Source: Roseiarcus sp963836695 (GTDB taxonomy: Bacteria > Pseudomonadota > Alphaproteobacteria > Rhizobiales > Beijerinckiaceae). From it: a stretch of DNA of 64,000 nucleotides. The notes below the pieces were generated by a model. That model worked only from the letters and a program-made list of their open reading frames with translations, had not been told where the DNA came from and searched no databases. The stretch is from contig CAWIKX010000014.1 in the NCBI GenBank assembly GCA_963836695.1, positions 62,001 through 126,000 on the forward strand. The letters are read 5' to 3'. Of the stretch, positions 27,853-36,707 are shown in pieces. Positions within the stretch are counted from its first letter, which is position 1. Every line of letters starts with the position of its first letter. The position numbers and the translations under genes are program-made.

Positions 27853-28403
27853 ATGACGAAAACGAATCCAATCCACGTGGCGCGTTGCCGGTGCGGGCGG
27901 TCGAGCTCGGCGCCTGGGCTGAACCGATCGTAGTCAGCGCCTGCTATTGCGACGACTGCCAGGCCGCGGCTGAGCGGCTCGCCGCATCCGCGGCTTCAGC
28001 GCCGGCGCCGAGCGCGGACGGCGGCACGGAGTTCATGGTGTTCCGCCGGGACCGCATCGCCTGCACCCGCGGCGTGGATCACCTTGAGGCTACGAAGCTG
28101 ACCCAAGCCTCGAAGACCCGGCGGATGATCGCCGGCTGCTGCGCAACGCCGATGTACGTGGCCTTCGACGACAGGCGGCCCTGGGTGTCGGCGCTCCGCG
28201 CCCCTTTCGGCGCCGACGCGCCGCCGGTGGAAATGCTGATCTGCACCCGGTTCAGACGATCGGAAGACAGGGCCAGCGACAGCTTGCCCAGCCACCCCGG
28301 CTATCCGCTCGCGATGATCCTCCGCATCCTGGCCGCTTGGCCGAGCACGCTGTTCAGCCGGCCGGTCGGCGCCCTGCCCCAGAGTCAAAACTCAATCGGT
28401 TGA
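27853..28403 (+). pseudogene. GFA/CENP-V-type protein, frameshifted
   Basis: A glutathione-dependent formaldehyde-activating-enzyme-like protein of the CENP-V fold. The first frame gives MTKTNPIHVARCRCG with the CxC zinc pair. The second, entered after a missing base near 27900, gives VELGAWAEPIVVSACYCDDC with the next cysteines, then CCATPMY. Together they make one protein of about 183 residues. The ATG follows a run of eight G, itself error-prone. A TATAAT lies 30 bp upstream. Substrate unknown; members bind thiol adducts or zinc. Confidence 0.72.
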
Positions 28404-28677
28404 CTGGTTTCGACCAGAGCGGAAGTTTCGACGCGATCGATCGAATGTTGCTTTCGACGTTAAGTGGTCGTCCTGGACCGCGCCTGTGGACCGGACGGTT
28501 GACGGAGAGCGGACCGCGCCCGTCTGATTTCTACACCGAGTAGCCAACGAAACGGGTTTTGAGAGCCGAGTTGTGCGATGCCTTGGCGGGACTGTCGGCT
28601 TCCCCGGTTCTGTGATGAAGGTCACAGCGTGTTATCGTGCACGCGCCATACTTTCGGTTGCCTTTGGGGGATAGACT

Positions 28678-29731
28678 ATGGCGTCCCGCGTCGTTCTTTG
28701 CCTGCTCGCCGCCTTCGCCGCATCGCCGGCGGGCGCCCAGGGCAACGCGAACGCCGCGGTCTGCGCCGCGGAGGACGACAGCGCCTTCTCTCCTGAACAG
28801 CGCATAGCAGCCTGCAACGCGTTGCTCAAAGCCACGCGGAACGCGCCCAAGAAGGTCGCCGACGCGCTCGTAAATCGGGGCCAAGCCGCTTGGTACGCCG
28901 ACAAGGTGAAGCAGGCCTTCGCCGATCTCGATCGCGCCATTGCGCTCGATCCGAACAACGCCCGAGCCTTTCGCGAGCGGTCCAACGCTTACCGCTCGAT
29001 CGGCAAGCTCGACCGCGCGCTCGCTGACGCAAGCGAGGCGGTGCGCCTCGATCCCAGGGACGCGAAGGCCTTCGACAACCGCGGCGACGTGTTCGTCGAC
29101 AAGGGCCAATACGATCGCGCGATCCAGGACTACGACGAAGCGTTGCGGCTCGATCCGAAACTGAGCCTAGCATTCAGGGATCGCGGGGCCGCCTTTTATT
29201 TCAATAAGGATTACGAACGCGCGATCAAGGACTATGACGAGGCGATCAAGCTCGATCCCCGCAGCGCCCCAGCCTACTCCAATCGCAGCGCGGCCTATCG
29301 GAAGCTCGGCCGCCACGGGCAGGCGATCACCGATGATAGCGAGGCGATCAAGCTAGAACCGTCTGAGCCCACCTATTTTGACAATCGCGGTCTGTCCTAC
29401 GCCGAAGAGGGCGACTATGACCGCGCCATCATCGACTATAATGAAGCGATTCGAAATCTCCCCGCGGGCCAATTTCCTCACCAATCGCGGCAACGCATAC
29501 CAAGCCAAGGGCGATCTGAGCCGCGCTATCGCCGACTACGACCGCGCGATCCAGCTTAACCCAGCCTTCGCCGACGCCTACAACAACCGTGGCGCGGCCT
29601 TCCGCGGCAAGGGCGATCTGGACCGAGCGATCGCCGACTACCAGGCAGCGCTGCGTGTCGATCCGCAGCTTAAGACAGCCGCTGAGAACCTTGCGGCCGT
29701 CCAAGGTCTGCGCAAGCGGGCAATGAAATAG
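28678..29731 (+). pseudogene. Secreted TPR protein, frameshifted
   Basis: A signal peptide (MASRVVLCLLAAFAASPAGA) precedes eight or more tetratricopeptide repeats with the classic pattern YDRAIQDYDEALRLDP, YERAIKDYDEAIKLDP, LDRAIADYQAALRVDP. The frame breaks once near 29457, inside YNEAIR; the rest resumes as NFLTNRGNAYQAKGDLSRA and ends KRAMK. Such periplasmic TPR proteins act as scaffolds for envelope or secretion complexes. The partner is unknown. Confidence 0.85.
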
Positions 29732-29952
29732 GATAAGAGTTCAAGGCCGAATGTCGCCTTTCGACGGTGAAGCGGCCATTGCAGATCACGATCCCGAAAA
29801 TCGCGTGTGCGACCGTGCGGGGTGGTAGACTTGCGTGACCTCGAGCGCAGAATTCCGCCCGACGTTGAAATTCCCGCCGGCTTGCCGCAAGGCCGTGGCC
29901 GACGCAAATCAAACTTCTCACGTCGCCTCCGTCGGGCGAGGCGAAGTGAAAC

Positions 29953-30951
29953 TCAAATGGGATCAAAAGGCTTGGATTCGGTCGACAGCAATCTCCCCTT
30001 CCGCCACGCGCCTGGGGGAACGCCGACAAACTTCTTAAACGCGCGATTGAAGGCCGCCTCGGATTCGTAGCCGACTTCCGCCGCTGCGCGCGCGACGCCA
30101 AAGCCCGGCTGTTCCAGCAATCGACGCGCAAGCTGAAGGCGCCAGCCCATCAGATAGTGCACGGGGGAAACGCCGACATAGTCGGAGAAACGCTCGGCGA
30201 AGACGGTGCGCGAGAGCCCGGCTTCGCGTGAAAGCCGCTCCAAAGTCCACCCCTCAGCTGGGCGCGCATGAATGAGCCGCAGCGCCTTGCCGACATGCGG
30301 GTCACGCAAGCCGGAGAGCCATCCGCGGGTCTCGGCCGGGAGGGTCTCGACGTAGCAGCGGATCACCTCAACGAACATGAGCTCACTCAGCTTTGCGAGG
30401 ACCGTCTCGCCGCCAGCCCGGCCGCTGCCGCCCTCCTTAAGCGCCATACTGAACAGGTCGGTTACCCATCGTCCGCCGTCGGTCGGCCTGCTCACGCGCA
30501 GCATCGGGGGAAGCGCCGCGAGCAGCGGGTTGAACGGCCGCGCATCGCAGCCGAGATAGCCGCAGACAAAGCGAGTCCGCTCCTGCCCCTCGCCGCCACG
30601 TATCAGCGTGAACGGCAAATGCTTATCAACAGGCTTGTAGTACATCGCCATGTCCGGTTCGCCCCGCACGCCCGCCTCGGAACCCAAGACGTTGGCCGCG
30701 CCGCCGGGAAACACCACCACGTCGCCCGCATTGAGATTGAGAGCCGGCGAGGAGCCGTCGCTCAGAGCCGCCCAGCAACTCCCGGACAGGATGGCATGAA
30801 AGGATATGACGTGCTCCACGCCCGGCATGACGGCGGTGGCAATCGCCGCCGTCCCCGGCAATTCGCCGGTCCAGGGGTAACCTGCGTCAATATCGAAATA
30901 CACCGCGCCGTTGAGCCGCACTGCGCGAAGCACATCGGATAGGACGTCCAT
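29953..30951 (-). CDS. AraC-family regulator with cupin domain
   Basis: A 332-residue protein. The N-terminal AraC-binding-like cupin (LNAGDVVVFPGGAANVLG) is followed by a linker and a C-terminal double HTH (LSREAGLSRTVFAERFSDYVG, then VARAAAEVGYESEAAFNRAFKKFVG). The start is taken at ATG 30951. It is divergent from the FAD oxidoreductase gene at 31133, with 181 bp between, and so probably controls it, as is common for this pair. Confidence 0.92.
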   Translation of the reverse strand: MDVLSDVLRAVRLNGAVYFDIDAGYPWTGELPGTAAIATAVMPGVEHVISFHAILSGSCWAALSDGSSPALNLNAGDVVVFPGGAANVLGSEAGVRGEPDMAMYYKPVDKHLPFTLIRGGEGQERTRFVCGYLGCDARPFNPLLAALPPMLRVSRPTDGGRWVTDLFSMALKEGGSGRAGGETVLAKLSELMFVEVIRCYVETLPAETRGWLSGLRDPHVGKALRLIHARPAEGWTLERLSREAGLSRTVFAERFSDYVGVSPVHYLMGWRLQLARRLLEQPGFGVARAAAEVGYESEAAFNRAFKKFVGVPPGAWRKGRLLSTESKPFDPI

Positions 30952-31132
30952 GCGACCGTTCCCCAATCCGCCACGTCAATTGTAATGGCAACTCGCCCCG
31001 ACCCGCAACCTCGCTGAAGAACCTAGGTCAGCGCTCCGCCCACCTGAGCAAGAAAAGCGGACGATCGGGCATTCCTACGCCCCGTGCTGGCGACTAACGT
31101 CCGAGGATCGTGACCACACTTTGGAGCGCGTC

Positions 31133-32509
31133 ATGAACAATGAGACCGTTGTCCGTTTCGCCACATCGTTGCGTGGGTCCGTCATTCAACAAGGCGATGC
31201 GGGCTATGACGACGCCCGCAAACTTTACAACGCCATGATCGACAAGCGGCCAAGGCTCATTGCGCGTTGCGCCGACGCAGCCGACGTGATCGCGGCCGTC
31301 AATTTCGGCCGCGATCAGGGGCTGCCCGTTGCGATCCGGGGCGGCGCCCACAATGGGGCGGGGTTCGCCAGCGTCGACGACGGGTTGGTGATTGACCTGT
31401 CGACCATGCGAGGCGTGCGGGTCGATCCAAAGGGACGCACTGCGAGGGTGGATGCTGGCTGCACGACGGGAGAGGTCGACCATGCCACGCACGCATTTGG
31501 ACAGGCCGTGCCCTTCGGAATCATCTCAACCACCGGAGTCGCCGGCCTGACCCTTAGCGGCGGGCACGGCTACCTCTCGCGCCAGTATGGCCTAACCTGC
31601 GATAGCCTCATCGAGGCCGACGTAGTGTTGGCCGACGGCAGCTTCGCGACCGCCAGCGAAAGCGAGAACAGCGATCTCCTATGGGCGCTGCGCGGCGGCG
31701 GGGGAAATTTTGGCGTCGTCACCAGCTTCCTGTTCCGCACCCATCCGGCCAAGACGCTGCTTGGCGGGCCGATCATCTTCGACCTCGCGGACGCTGCGGT
31801 GGTGATGCGCTGGTATCGCGAGTTTTCGCGATCGGCGCCGGATACGTTCGGCAGCTTCCTCGGGTTGCAGACCGTGCCACCCAACGATCCGTTCCCCCGG
31901 GAGCACTGGGGCAAGAAGATGACGGTGCTGCTGCTGGCGCACACCGGAGACACGGCCGCGGCCGCGATCGACGCCGTCCGCAAGGCCTTGCCGAAGCCAC
32001 TGATCGACTGGGTTGGGCCACTTTCTTACCCGGCGCTGCAGGGCATGTTCGACGCGCTCAATCCGCCGGGGATGCAGTGGTACTGGAAGGGCGACTTCGT
32101 CGACACGCTGCCCGATGCTGCGATCGACGTCCATCTCGTCCATGCGGCGAAGCTGCCGAGCACGTTCTCCTTGATGCACCTCTACCCGATCGACGGCGCC
32201 GTGCATCGCACAGCCAGCGCCGCCACGGCCTGGGGCGCGCGCGATGCGATGTGGTCGATGGTTATCGCCGGCATCGACCCGAACCCGGCGAAAGCTACAG
32301 AGCTCAAGGCGTGGGCAACGGACTATTGGGCCGCGGTGCATCCGTTCGACCGCGCCGGCGCCTATCCCAACTTTATGATGGGCGACGAGGGCGAGGCGCG
32401 GGTCAGGGCCAGCTACGGCGACAACTATCCGCGCCTCGCGGCGCTGAAGCGCAAGTTCGACCCAGCTAACTTATTCCGTATCAACCACAACATCCGCCCC
32501 GCAAGCTGA
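31133..32509 (+). CDS. BBE/6-HDNO-type FAD oxidoreductase
   Basis: A 458-residue flavoprotein of the berberine-bridge/hydroxynicotine-oxidase family. The FAD_binding_4 domain spans about residues 35-205 and carries the His that usually links FAD covalently (RGGAHNGAG). GGHGYLSRQYGLTCD and GGGGNFGVVTSF follow. The C-terminal BBE segment KFDPANLFRINHNI is present. These enzymes oxidise amines, sugars or alcohols to products plus H2O2. The ATG at 31133 has GGAG upstream. Divergent AraC regulator adjacent; substrate unknown. Confidence 0.92.
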   Translation: MNNETVVRFATSLRGSVIQQGDAGYDDARKLYNAMIDKRPRLIARCADAADVIAAVNFGRDQGLPVAIRGGAHNGAGFASVDDGLVIDLSTMRGVRVDPKGRTARVDAGCTTGEVDHATHAFGQAVPFGIISTTGVAGLTLSGGHGYLSRQYGLTCDSLIEADVVLADGSFATASESENSDLLWALRGGGGNFGVVTSFLFRTHPAKTLLGGPIIFDLADAAVVMRWYREFSRSAPDTFGSFLGLQTVPPNDPFPREHWGKKMTVLLLAHTGDTAAAAIDAVRKALPKPLIDWVGPLSYPALQGMFDALNPPGMQWYWKGDFVDTLPDAAIDVHLVHAAKLPSTFSLMHLYPIDGAVHRTASAATAWGARDAMWSMVIAGIDPNPAKATELKAWATDYWAAVHPFDRAGAYPNFMMGDEGEARVRASYGDNYPRLAALKRKFDPANLFRINHNIRPAS

Positions 32510-32573
32510 AAGAGCTCCCGCCCATTTGCAGGCGAGCCCAAGCCGGACCCAGCAACGTCGGAAAGGCATCAGG

Positions 32574-32952
32574 ATGACCTCATATGCTGATAGCCAAGCC
32601 CCATCCGAACTCATCACTACTGAGGAAGGGCTGGAGAATATTCTTGGTAGGCCGGACCCACATGTACTCACTAAGGTCGTGAAAGCCCTGGACGGCATGT
32701 GCCTTGCGTTCGTCGCCCGGTCGTCATTTGTGAACGCCCTGGACGACATGTGCCGTGCCTTCATCGCCCGGTCGCCATTCGTCTCCCTCAAGGGCGATCC
32801 GGCGGGCTCCGCGCGTGCTGGACCATCGGACGGTCGCAACCCCTGAGCGTCCCAGCAACCTACGTGCTGACACGTTGCGCAATGTGTTGGACGCCTCCTT
32901 CACCGGCCTGACACCTTGGGTGTTGCACGAAAATAATCATCCGCCGGACTGA
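32574..32952 (+). pseudogene. PPOX-type flavoprotein, truncated and shifted
   Basis: The start MTSYADSQAPSELITTEEGL and the block CRAFIARSPFV match the MSMEG_1061-type FMN-dependent pyridoxamine-oxidase-like proteins. The frame is lost near 32790. A neighbouring frame continues with RPSNLRADTLRNVLDASFTG, the FMN-binding block, but then ends at about 32952, so at least the C-terminal half is missing. A 51-bp tandem duplication lies inside. A decayed gene next to the antiporter-fragment repeat. Confidence 0.65.
32679..32780 (+). repeat. 51-bp tandem duplication in PPOX remnant
   Basis: Two units, 32679-32729 and 32730-32780, begin GTGAAAGCCCTGGACGGC and GTGAACGCCCTGGACGAC and match over their whole length with few changes. 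The peptide ALDxMCxAFxARSxFV is repeated. The duplication keeps the frame (17 codons). Confidence 0.85.
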
Positions 32953-32983
32953 CAAGCTGTCAGCCGGCCCAGCCCGCCCCCGC

Positions 32984-33144
32984 AATCTCACTCCCGCGAC
33001 CGCAGATTGGCGAGCACCGCGTCGCGCAGGTCAAGCTGACGCTCGATGCGACGGCGTCCGTCGTCCTTCAATTCGCTAGTGCGATAGAGCGTATTGACGA
33101 GCTCCCGCTCCGCTTCAATCGGCGCAAGTTCGAGTTCGTCGCCG
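32984..33144 (-). repeat. Duplicated antiporter 3' end, distal copy
   Basis: These 161 bp match 38207-38367, the end of the Na+/H+ antiporter gene, at 152 positions with no gaps. The encoded peptide (ERELVNTLYRTSELKDDGRR) differs from the intact copy at four residues. Upstream on the minus strand the reading frame runs into unrelated AT-rich sequence, so this is a gene fragment, not a gene. Confidence 0.95.
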
Positions 33145-33429
33145 TTGGTAAAATACACACAAATAATTCCTCTCTTTTGTTTTTGCTGTTCGTACCTATA
33201 TGTAGGAAATACATTCATTTGTACGACTAGGCGACAAGCCTTTGGCCACGGTTAGCCGCTTCTAATTTGCGATTAGCCTCGTTCTCTGACGTCGATTCAG
33301 CAGCACCCTATCCGTAGACCGCCGCTTTGGGGGCGCCTAGGGCATGTGCGGCGCGCTACGTCACGCGTCTGGGCTTTGGTCAAGGGTGACCAGCGTGTCG
33401 ATCGGCGCCGCGCGAACGAGGAGACGTTC
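33145..33429. other. AT-rich junction before mannoside cassette
   Basis: Directly next to the antiporter fragment lies about 95 bp of AT-rich sequence (33145-33240) with a small CCTA-TATG-TAGG palindrome. It marks the edge of the inserted segment. No integrase, tRNA or IS end is seen. The following part up to the isomerase start shows no gene. Confidence 0.5.
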
Positions 33430-34386
33430 ATGACGTTAGAACTTGCCTCGGCGCGCGCGGTCGAAAAGCCCTGGGGTCGCACCGATCTCCGGCCGTGGAG
33501 CGAGGCCGGCGGAGCAAACCGCAAGATTGGTGAGATCTGGTACGAGCGGAGGGACCCAGCGGCCCACGAGTCCTCCCTGCTCCTGAAACTGCTTTTCACG
33601 CTCGAGCCGCTGTCGGTCCAGGTGCATCCGGGAGACGCTTTCGCCCGCTCGATCGGCGAAGCGCGCGGCAAGTCTGAGGCCTGGTATGTCCTCTCCGCAG
33701 AACCGGGCGCCCGCATTGCTCTCGGCCTCGATCGGCGGCTGACTTCGGAACAACTTCGCCAAGCCGTTGCCGACGGATCGATCGCCGAGCGGATCGCCTG
33801 GAGGCGAGTCGCGCGTGGGGATGTTGTTGATGTTCCGTCTGGCTCCATTCACGCCATCGGAGCCGGTCTCGTGATCGCCGAAATCCAACAGCGCAGCGAC
33901 ACGACCTTTCGTCTCTTCGATTATGGGCGATCCCGCGCACTGCACGTCGAGCAGGCCGTCGCGGTCGCCGATGCCGGGCTGGCCCCGGCTGGTCCCGTCC
34001 CGCAGGCTCTCGGGGCAGGAAGGACGCTCCTCGTCAGCTCTCCCCACTTCGCTCTTGAAAAGGTCGATGCTCTTCCGCGCTCAAAGTGGAATGTCCGGGC
34101 GCAACACGAGACCTGGCTGCTCCTCCTACATGGCCAGGCCCGCGTCGGACTGCTGAATGCGTTCCCGGGCGAGGCTGTCTTCCTCGAGGATGAGGAAACG
34201 ACCCTGCAGGCTGGAGCCCACGGGATGGAGGCGCTGGTCGCCTACGAGGCGAGCCGTCCCGACATGATGATGCTTCGCCCGGTTATTGGCGAGTCCCACC
34301 CCGCCGGAGTCGCCTCTCCGCCGGTCGCTGCGCTCTCGGAGATATCGCAGCCTCCGCATCGCTTAGTCCTGGAGGTCCGACCGTGA
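33430..34386 (+). CDS. Mannose-6-phosphate isomerase, type I
   Basis: A 318-residue zinc enzyme of the cupin type I family that interconverts mannose-6-P and fructose-6-P. Zinc ligands appear in LSVQVHPGDAFA (Gln, His), EAWYVL (Glu) and GSIHAIGAGL (His), followed by the conserved EIQQRSDTTFRLFDYGR. The ATG at 33430 is chosen because it opens at MTLELASARAVEKPWGR. Its stop overlaps the glycosyltransferase start by four bases, giving an operon with the next two genes. Confidence 0.9.
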   Translation: MTLELASARAVEKPWGRTDLRPWSEAGGANRKIGEIWYERRDPAAHESSLLLKLLFTLEPLSVQVHPGDAFARSIGEARGKSEAWYVLSAEPGARIALGLDRRLTSEQLRQAVADGSIAERIAWRRVARGDVVDVPSGSIHAIGAGLVIAEIQQRSDTTFRLFDYGRSRALHVEQAVAVADAGLAPAGPVPQALGAGRTLLVSSPHFALEKVDALPRSKWNVRAQHETWLLLLHGQARVGLLNAFPGEAVFLEDEETTLQAGAHGMEALVAYEASRPDMMMLRPVIGESHPAGVASPPVAALSEISQPPHRLVLEVRP

Positions 34387-36668
34387 GCCAACCACAGCGC
34401 GTTGCCTTCGTCGGAAACTCCCTGCCTCGTCGCTGCGGCATCGCGACCTTCACCACCGATCTGAGAAAGGCCGTTGCATCCCTGGACGGCGACATTGAAA
34501 CCTGCATCGTCGCGATGACTGATAACGGCCGCACGTACGACTATCCGGCGGACGTGCGGCTCGAGATTGGCGACCAGTCGATCGAGGACTATGCCTATGC
34601 GGCGGATGTGCTGAACGACGGCCGGTACGATGTCGTCTCGCTCCAACACGAGTTCGGCATCTTTGGCGGCGAAGCCGGCGACCACATCCTCACGTTGCTC
34701 AACAGGCTGAGCATGCCCGTGGTGACAACGCTGCACACGGTCTTGTCGCAACCCTCGCGCGCTCAAAGGGTAGTGATCGACCGGATTGTGGCCGTCTCCT
34801 CACGGGTGGTGGTTATGGCTGAGAAGGCCCGCGAACTTCTGCAGAAGGTCTATGACGTGCCCGCAGAGAAGATCGAGGTGATTCCGCACGGCATTCCGGA
34901 CGTAGCATTCGCCGAGCCGGAAGAAGCAAAGGTGCGCTTTGGCTTCACGGGCAAAGCTGTCATCCTCACCTTCGGCCTTCTGTCCCCCAACAAGGGGATT
35001 GAATATGTCATCGACGCCATGCCAGCGATCCTTCGCAGCCGACCCGACGCCGTTTATGTCATCCTCGGCGCGACTCACCCCAACCTGGTTCGCGAGAAGG
35101 GTGAGGCTTATCGCGAGAGCCTCGTCGCGCGCGCAGCCAAGCTCGGTGTTAGCGACCACGTCGTTTTCCTGGACCAGTTCGTTGACCAGACGACGCTGCT
35201 CGGTTTCATCTCGATGTGCGACGTTTACGTTACCCCCTACTTGAACTCCGCGCAGATGACGTCCGGCACGCTGGCCTATAGCTTCGGCCTCGGCAAGGCA
35301 GTGGTCTCGACACCGTATTGGCACGCAGCCGAACTGCTGGCGGATGGCCGCGGAATCCTTGTCCCCTTCGCCGACGCGGAGGCCATCGGAACAGAGATTG
35401 CTGAGCTCTTAACGGATAATGAAAAGCGTAACGCCATGCGGAAGCGCGCCTTTGCCACGAGCCGATCAATGACCTGGGGCCGCACGGCGCAACGTTATGT
35501 CGCGGCATTCGAGCACGCCCGGCGCGACCGCAAGCTCACCGTTCTGAAGCTGCACGAACGTGGCGCTCCGCAGCGCGGGAAATTCACCCCGCCGGACCTC
35601 CGGACCCAACACCTTCAGTCCATGTGCGACGATACCGGCCTTTTCCAGCACGCCGTGCACTGCGTCCCGGACAGAGCCCATGGCTATTGCGTGGACGATA
35701 ACGCTCGAGCATTGCTCGTGGCGTGCGCTCTCGCCGCTCCCGGCGAAGAGGCGCTCAGCGATACGCTGACGACCCGTTTCGCGTCGTTCATCCAACATGC
35801 GTGGAACAGCGATGCAAATCGCTTCAGGAATTTCATGAGTTTCGACAGGCGCTGGCTGGAGGACATCGGTTCCGAGGACAGCCACGGTCGCACTGTGTGG
35901 GCGCTGGGCGAGTGCTCGCGCTCAGACTTGAGCCCGTCGCGCCGGCGCTGGGCCTCTGGCCTGTTTCGGGAGTTGCTCCGAGTTGTCGAGGACTTTTCGT
36001 CGCCGCGCGCCTGGGCGTTCGCGCTTTTGGGACTGGAAGCGTATTGCGATGTGACCCGTTCCGACGAGGCGGCAAGGCGGTCGCGCCGGGTCTTATCGGA
36101 AAGGCTGATGTCCCTATTGCGATCCGTCGAAACTCCAGATTGGGTTTGGTTCGAGACTGGCCTTGCTTATGACAATGCACGATTGCCGCAGGCGTTGATC
36201 GTCACCGGCATGGCGACGGGCGATCTCGACCAGGTCGAAGCCGGACTGCGCACGCTTCGGTGGCTAATGAATGTGCAGACGGCGCCAGCCGGGTTCTTTC
36301 GGCCCGTCGGATCCGCCACGTTCGGTACGCACCGCGTGCCGCCTGAGGCCTTCGATCAGCAGCCGCTGGAAGCGGCGGCCGCGATCTCGGCTTGCCTCGC
36401 AGCCTGGCGCGCCGACAGCGCGGCCGAATGGCGCACAGACGCGGCGCGCGCTTTTGCCTGGTTCACTGGCCGCAACGATCTGTCGGCGCCGCTTGTGGAT
36501 GTCGAGACCGGAAGTTGTCGCGATGGGCTCCATAGGGACCGCCCCAACGAGAACCGCGGCGGCGAGTTTGTCGTTTCATATTTGCTTAGCCTCGCCGAGA
36601 TGCGACAGATGGCCCGCATGACGGATCGCCGACGAGGTCTGCCGACGATGCAGGCGCAGGGCGCATGA
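34383..36668 (+). CDS. GT4 glycosyltransferase fused to helical-toroid domain
   Basis: A 761-residue protein starting with GTG inside the isomerase stop. Residues 1-385 are a GT-B family 4 transferase (FVGNSLPRRCGIATFTTDL, LQHEFGIFGGEAGDHI, FGLLSPNKGIEYVIDA, MTSGTLAYSFGLGKAVVST). Residues about 400-761 are a helical domain with GYCVDDNARALLVACAL, WVWFETGLAYDNARLPQAL and AFDQQPLEAAAAI, like an (alpha/alpha) toroid seen in glycosidases and epimerases. It probably builds or processes a mannoside, given its neighbours. Exact linkage unknown. Confidence 0.85.
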   Translation: MSQPQRVAFVGNSLPRRCGIATFTTDLRKAVASLDGDIETCIVAMTDNGRTYDYPADVRLEIGDQSIEDYAYAADVLNDGRYDVVSLQHEFGIFGGEAGDHILTLLNRLSMPVVTTLHTVLSQPSRAQRVVIDRIVAVSSRVVVMAEKARELLQKVYDVPAEKIEVIPHGIPDVAFAEPEEAKVRFGFTGKAVILTFGLLSPNKGIEYVIDAMPAILRSRPDAVYVILGATHPNLVREKGEAYRESLVARAAKLGVSDHVVFLDQFVDQTTLLGFISMCDVYVTPYLNSAQMTSGTLAYSFGLGKAVVSTPYWHAAELLADGRGILVPFADAEAIGTEIAELLTDNEKRNAMRKRAFATSRSMTWGRTAQRYVAAFEHARRDRKLTVLKLHERGAPQRGKFTPPDLRTQHLQSMCDDTGLFQHAVHCVPDRAHGYCVDDNARALLVACALAAPGEEALSDTLTTRFASFIQHAWNSDANRFRNFMSFDRRWLEDIGSEDSHGRTVWALGECSRSDLSPSRRRWASGLFRELLRVVEDFSSPRAWAFALLGLEAYCDVTRSDEAARRSRRVLSERLMSLLRSVETPDWVWFETGLAYDNARLPQALIVTGMATGDLDQVEAGLRTLRWLMNVQTAPAGFFRPVGSATFGTHRVPPEAFDQQPLEAAAAISACLAAWRADSAAEWRTDAARAFAWFTGRNDLSAPLVDVETGSCRDGLHRDRPNENRGGEFVVSYLLSLAEMRQMARMTDRRRGLPTMQAQGA

Positions 36669-36707
36669 CGACGTTCGTTGTCGAAGCCCAACCAAAAGGG
36701 CTCCCCC

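Noticed and set aside
22731..33144. A complete genomic island with attL at tRNA-Glu
   Set aside because: No repeat of the tRNA 3' end and no integrase were found downstream, so only the boundary is reported.
32988..33218. 76-codon minus-strand frame as a separate small gene
   Set aside because: Its C-terminal part is the duplicated antiporter end; the first 20 residues come from AT-rich junction DNA without a ribosome site.
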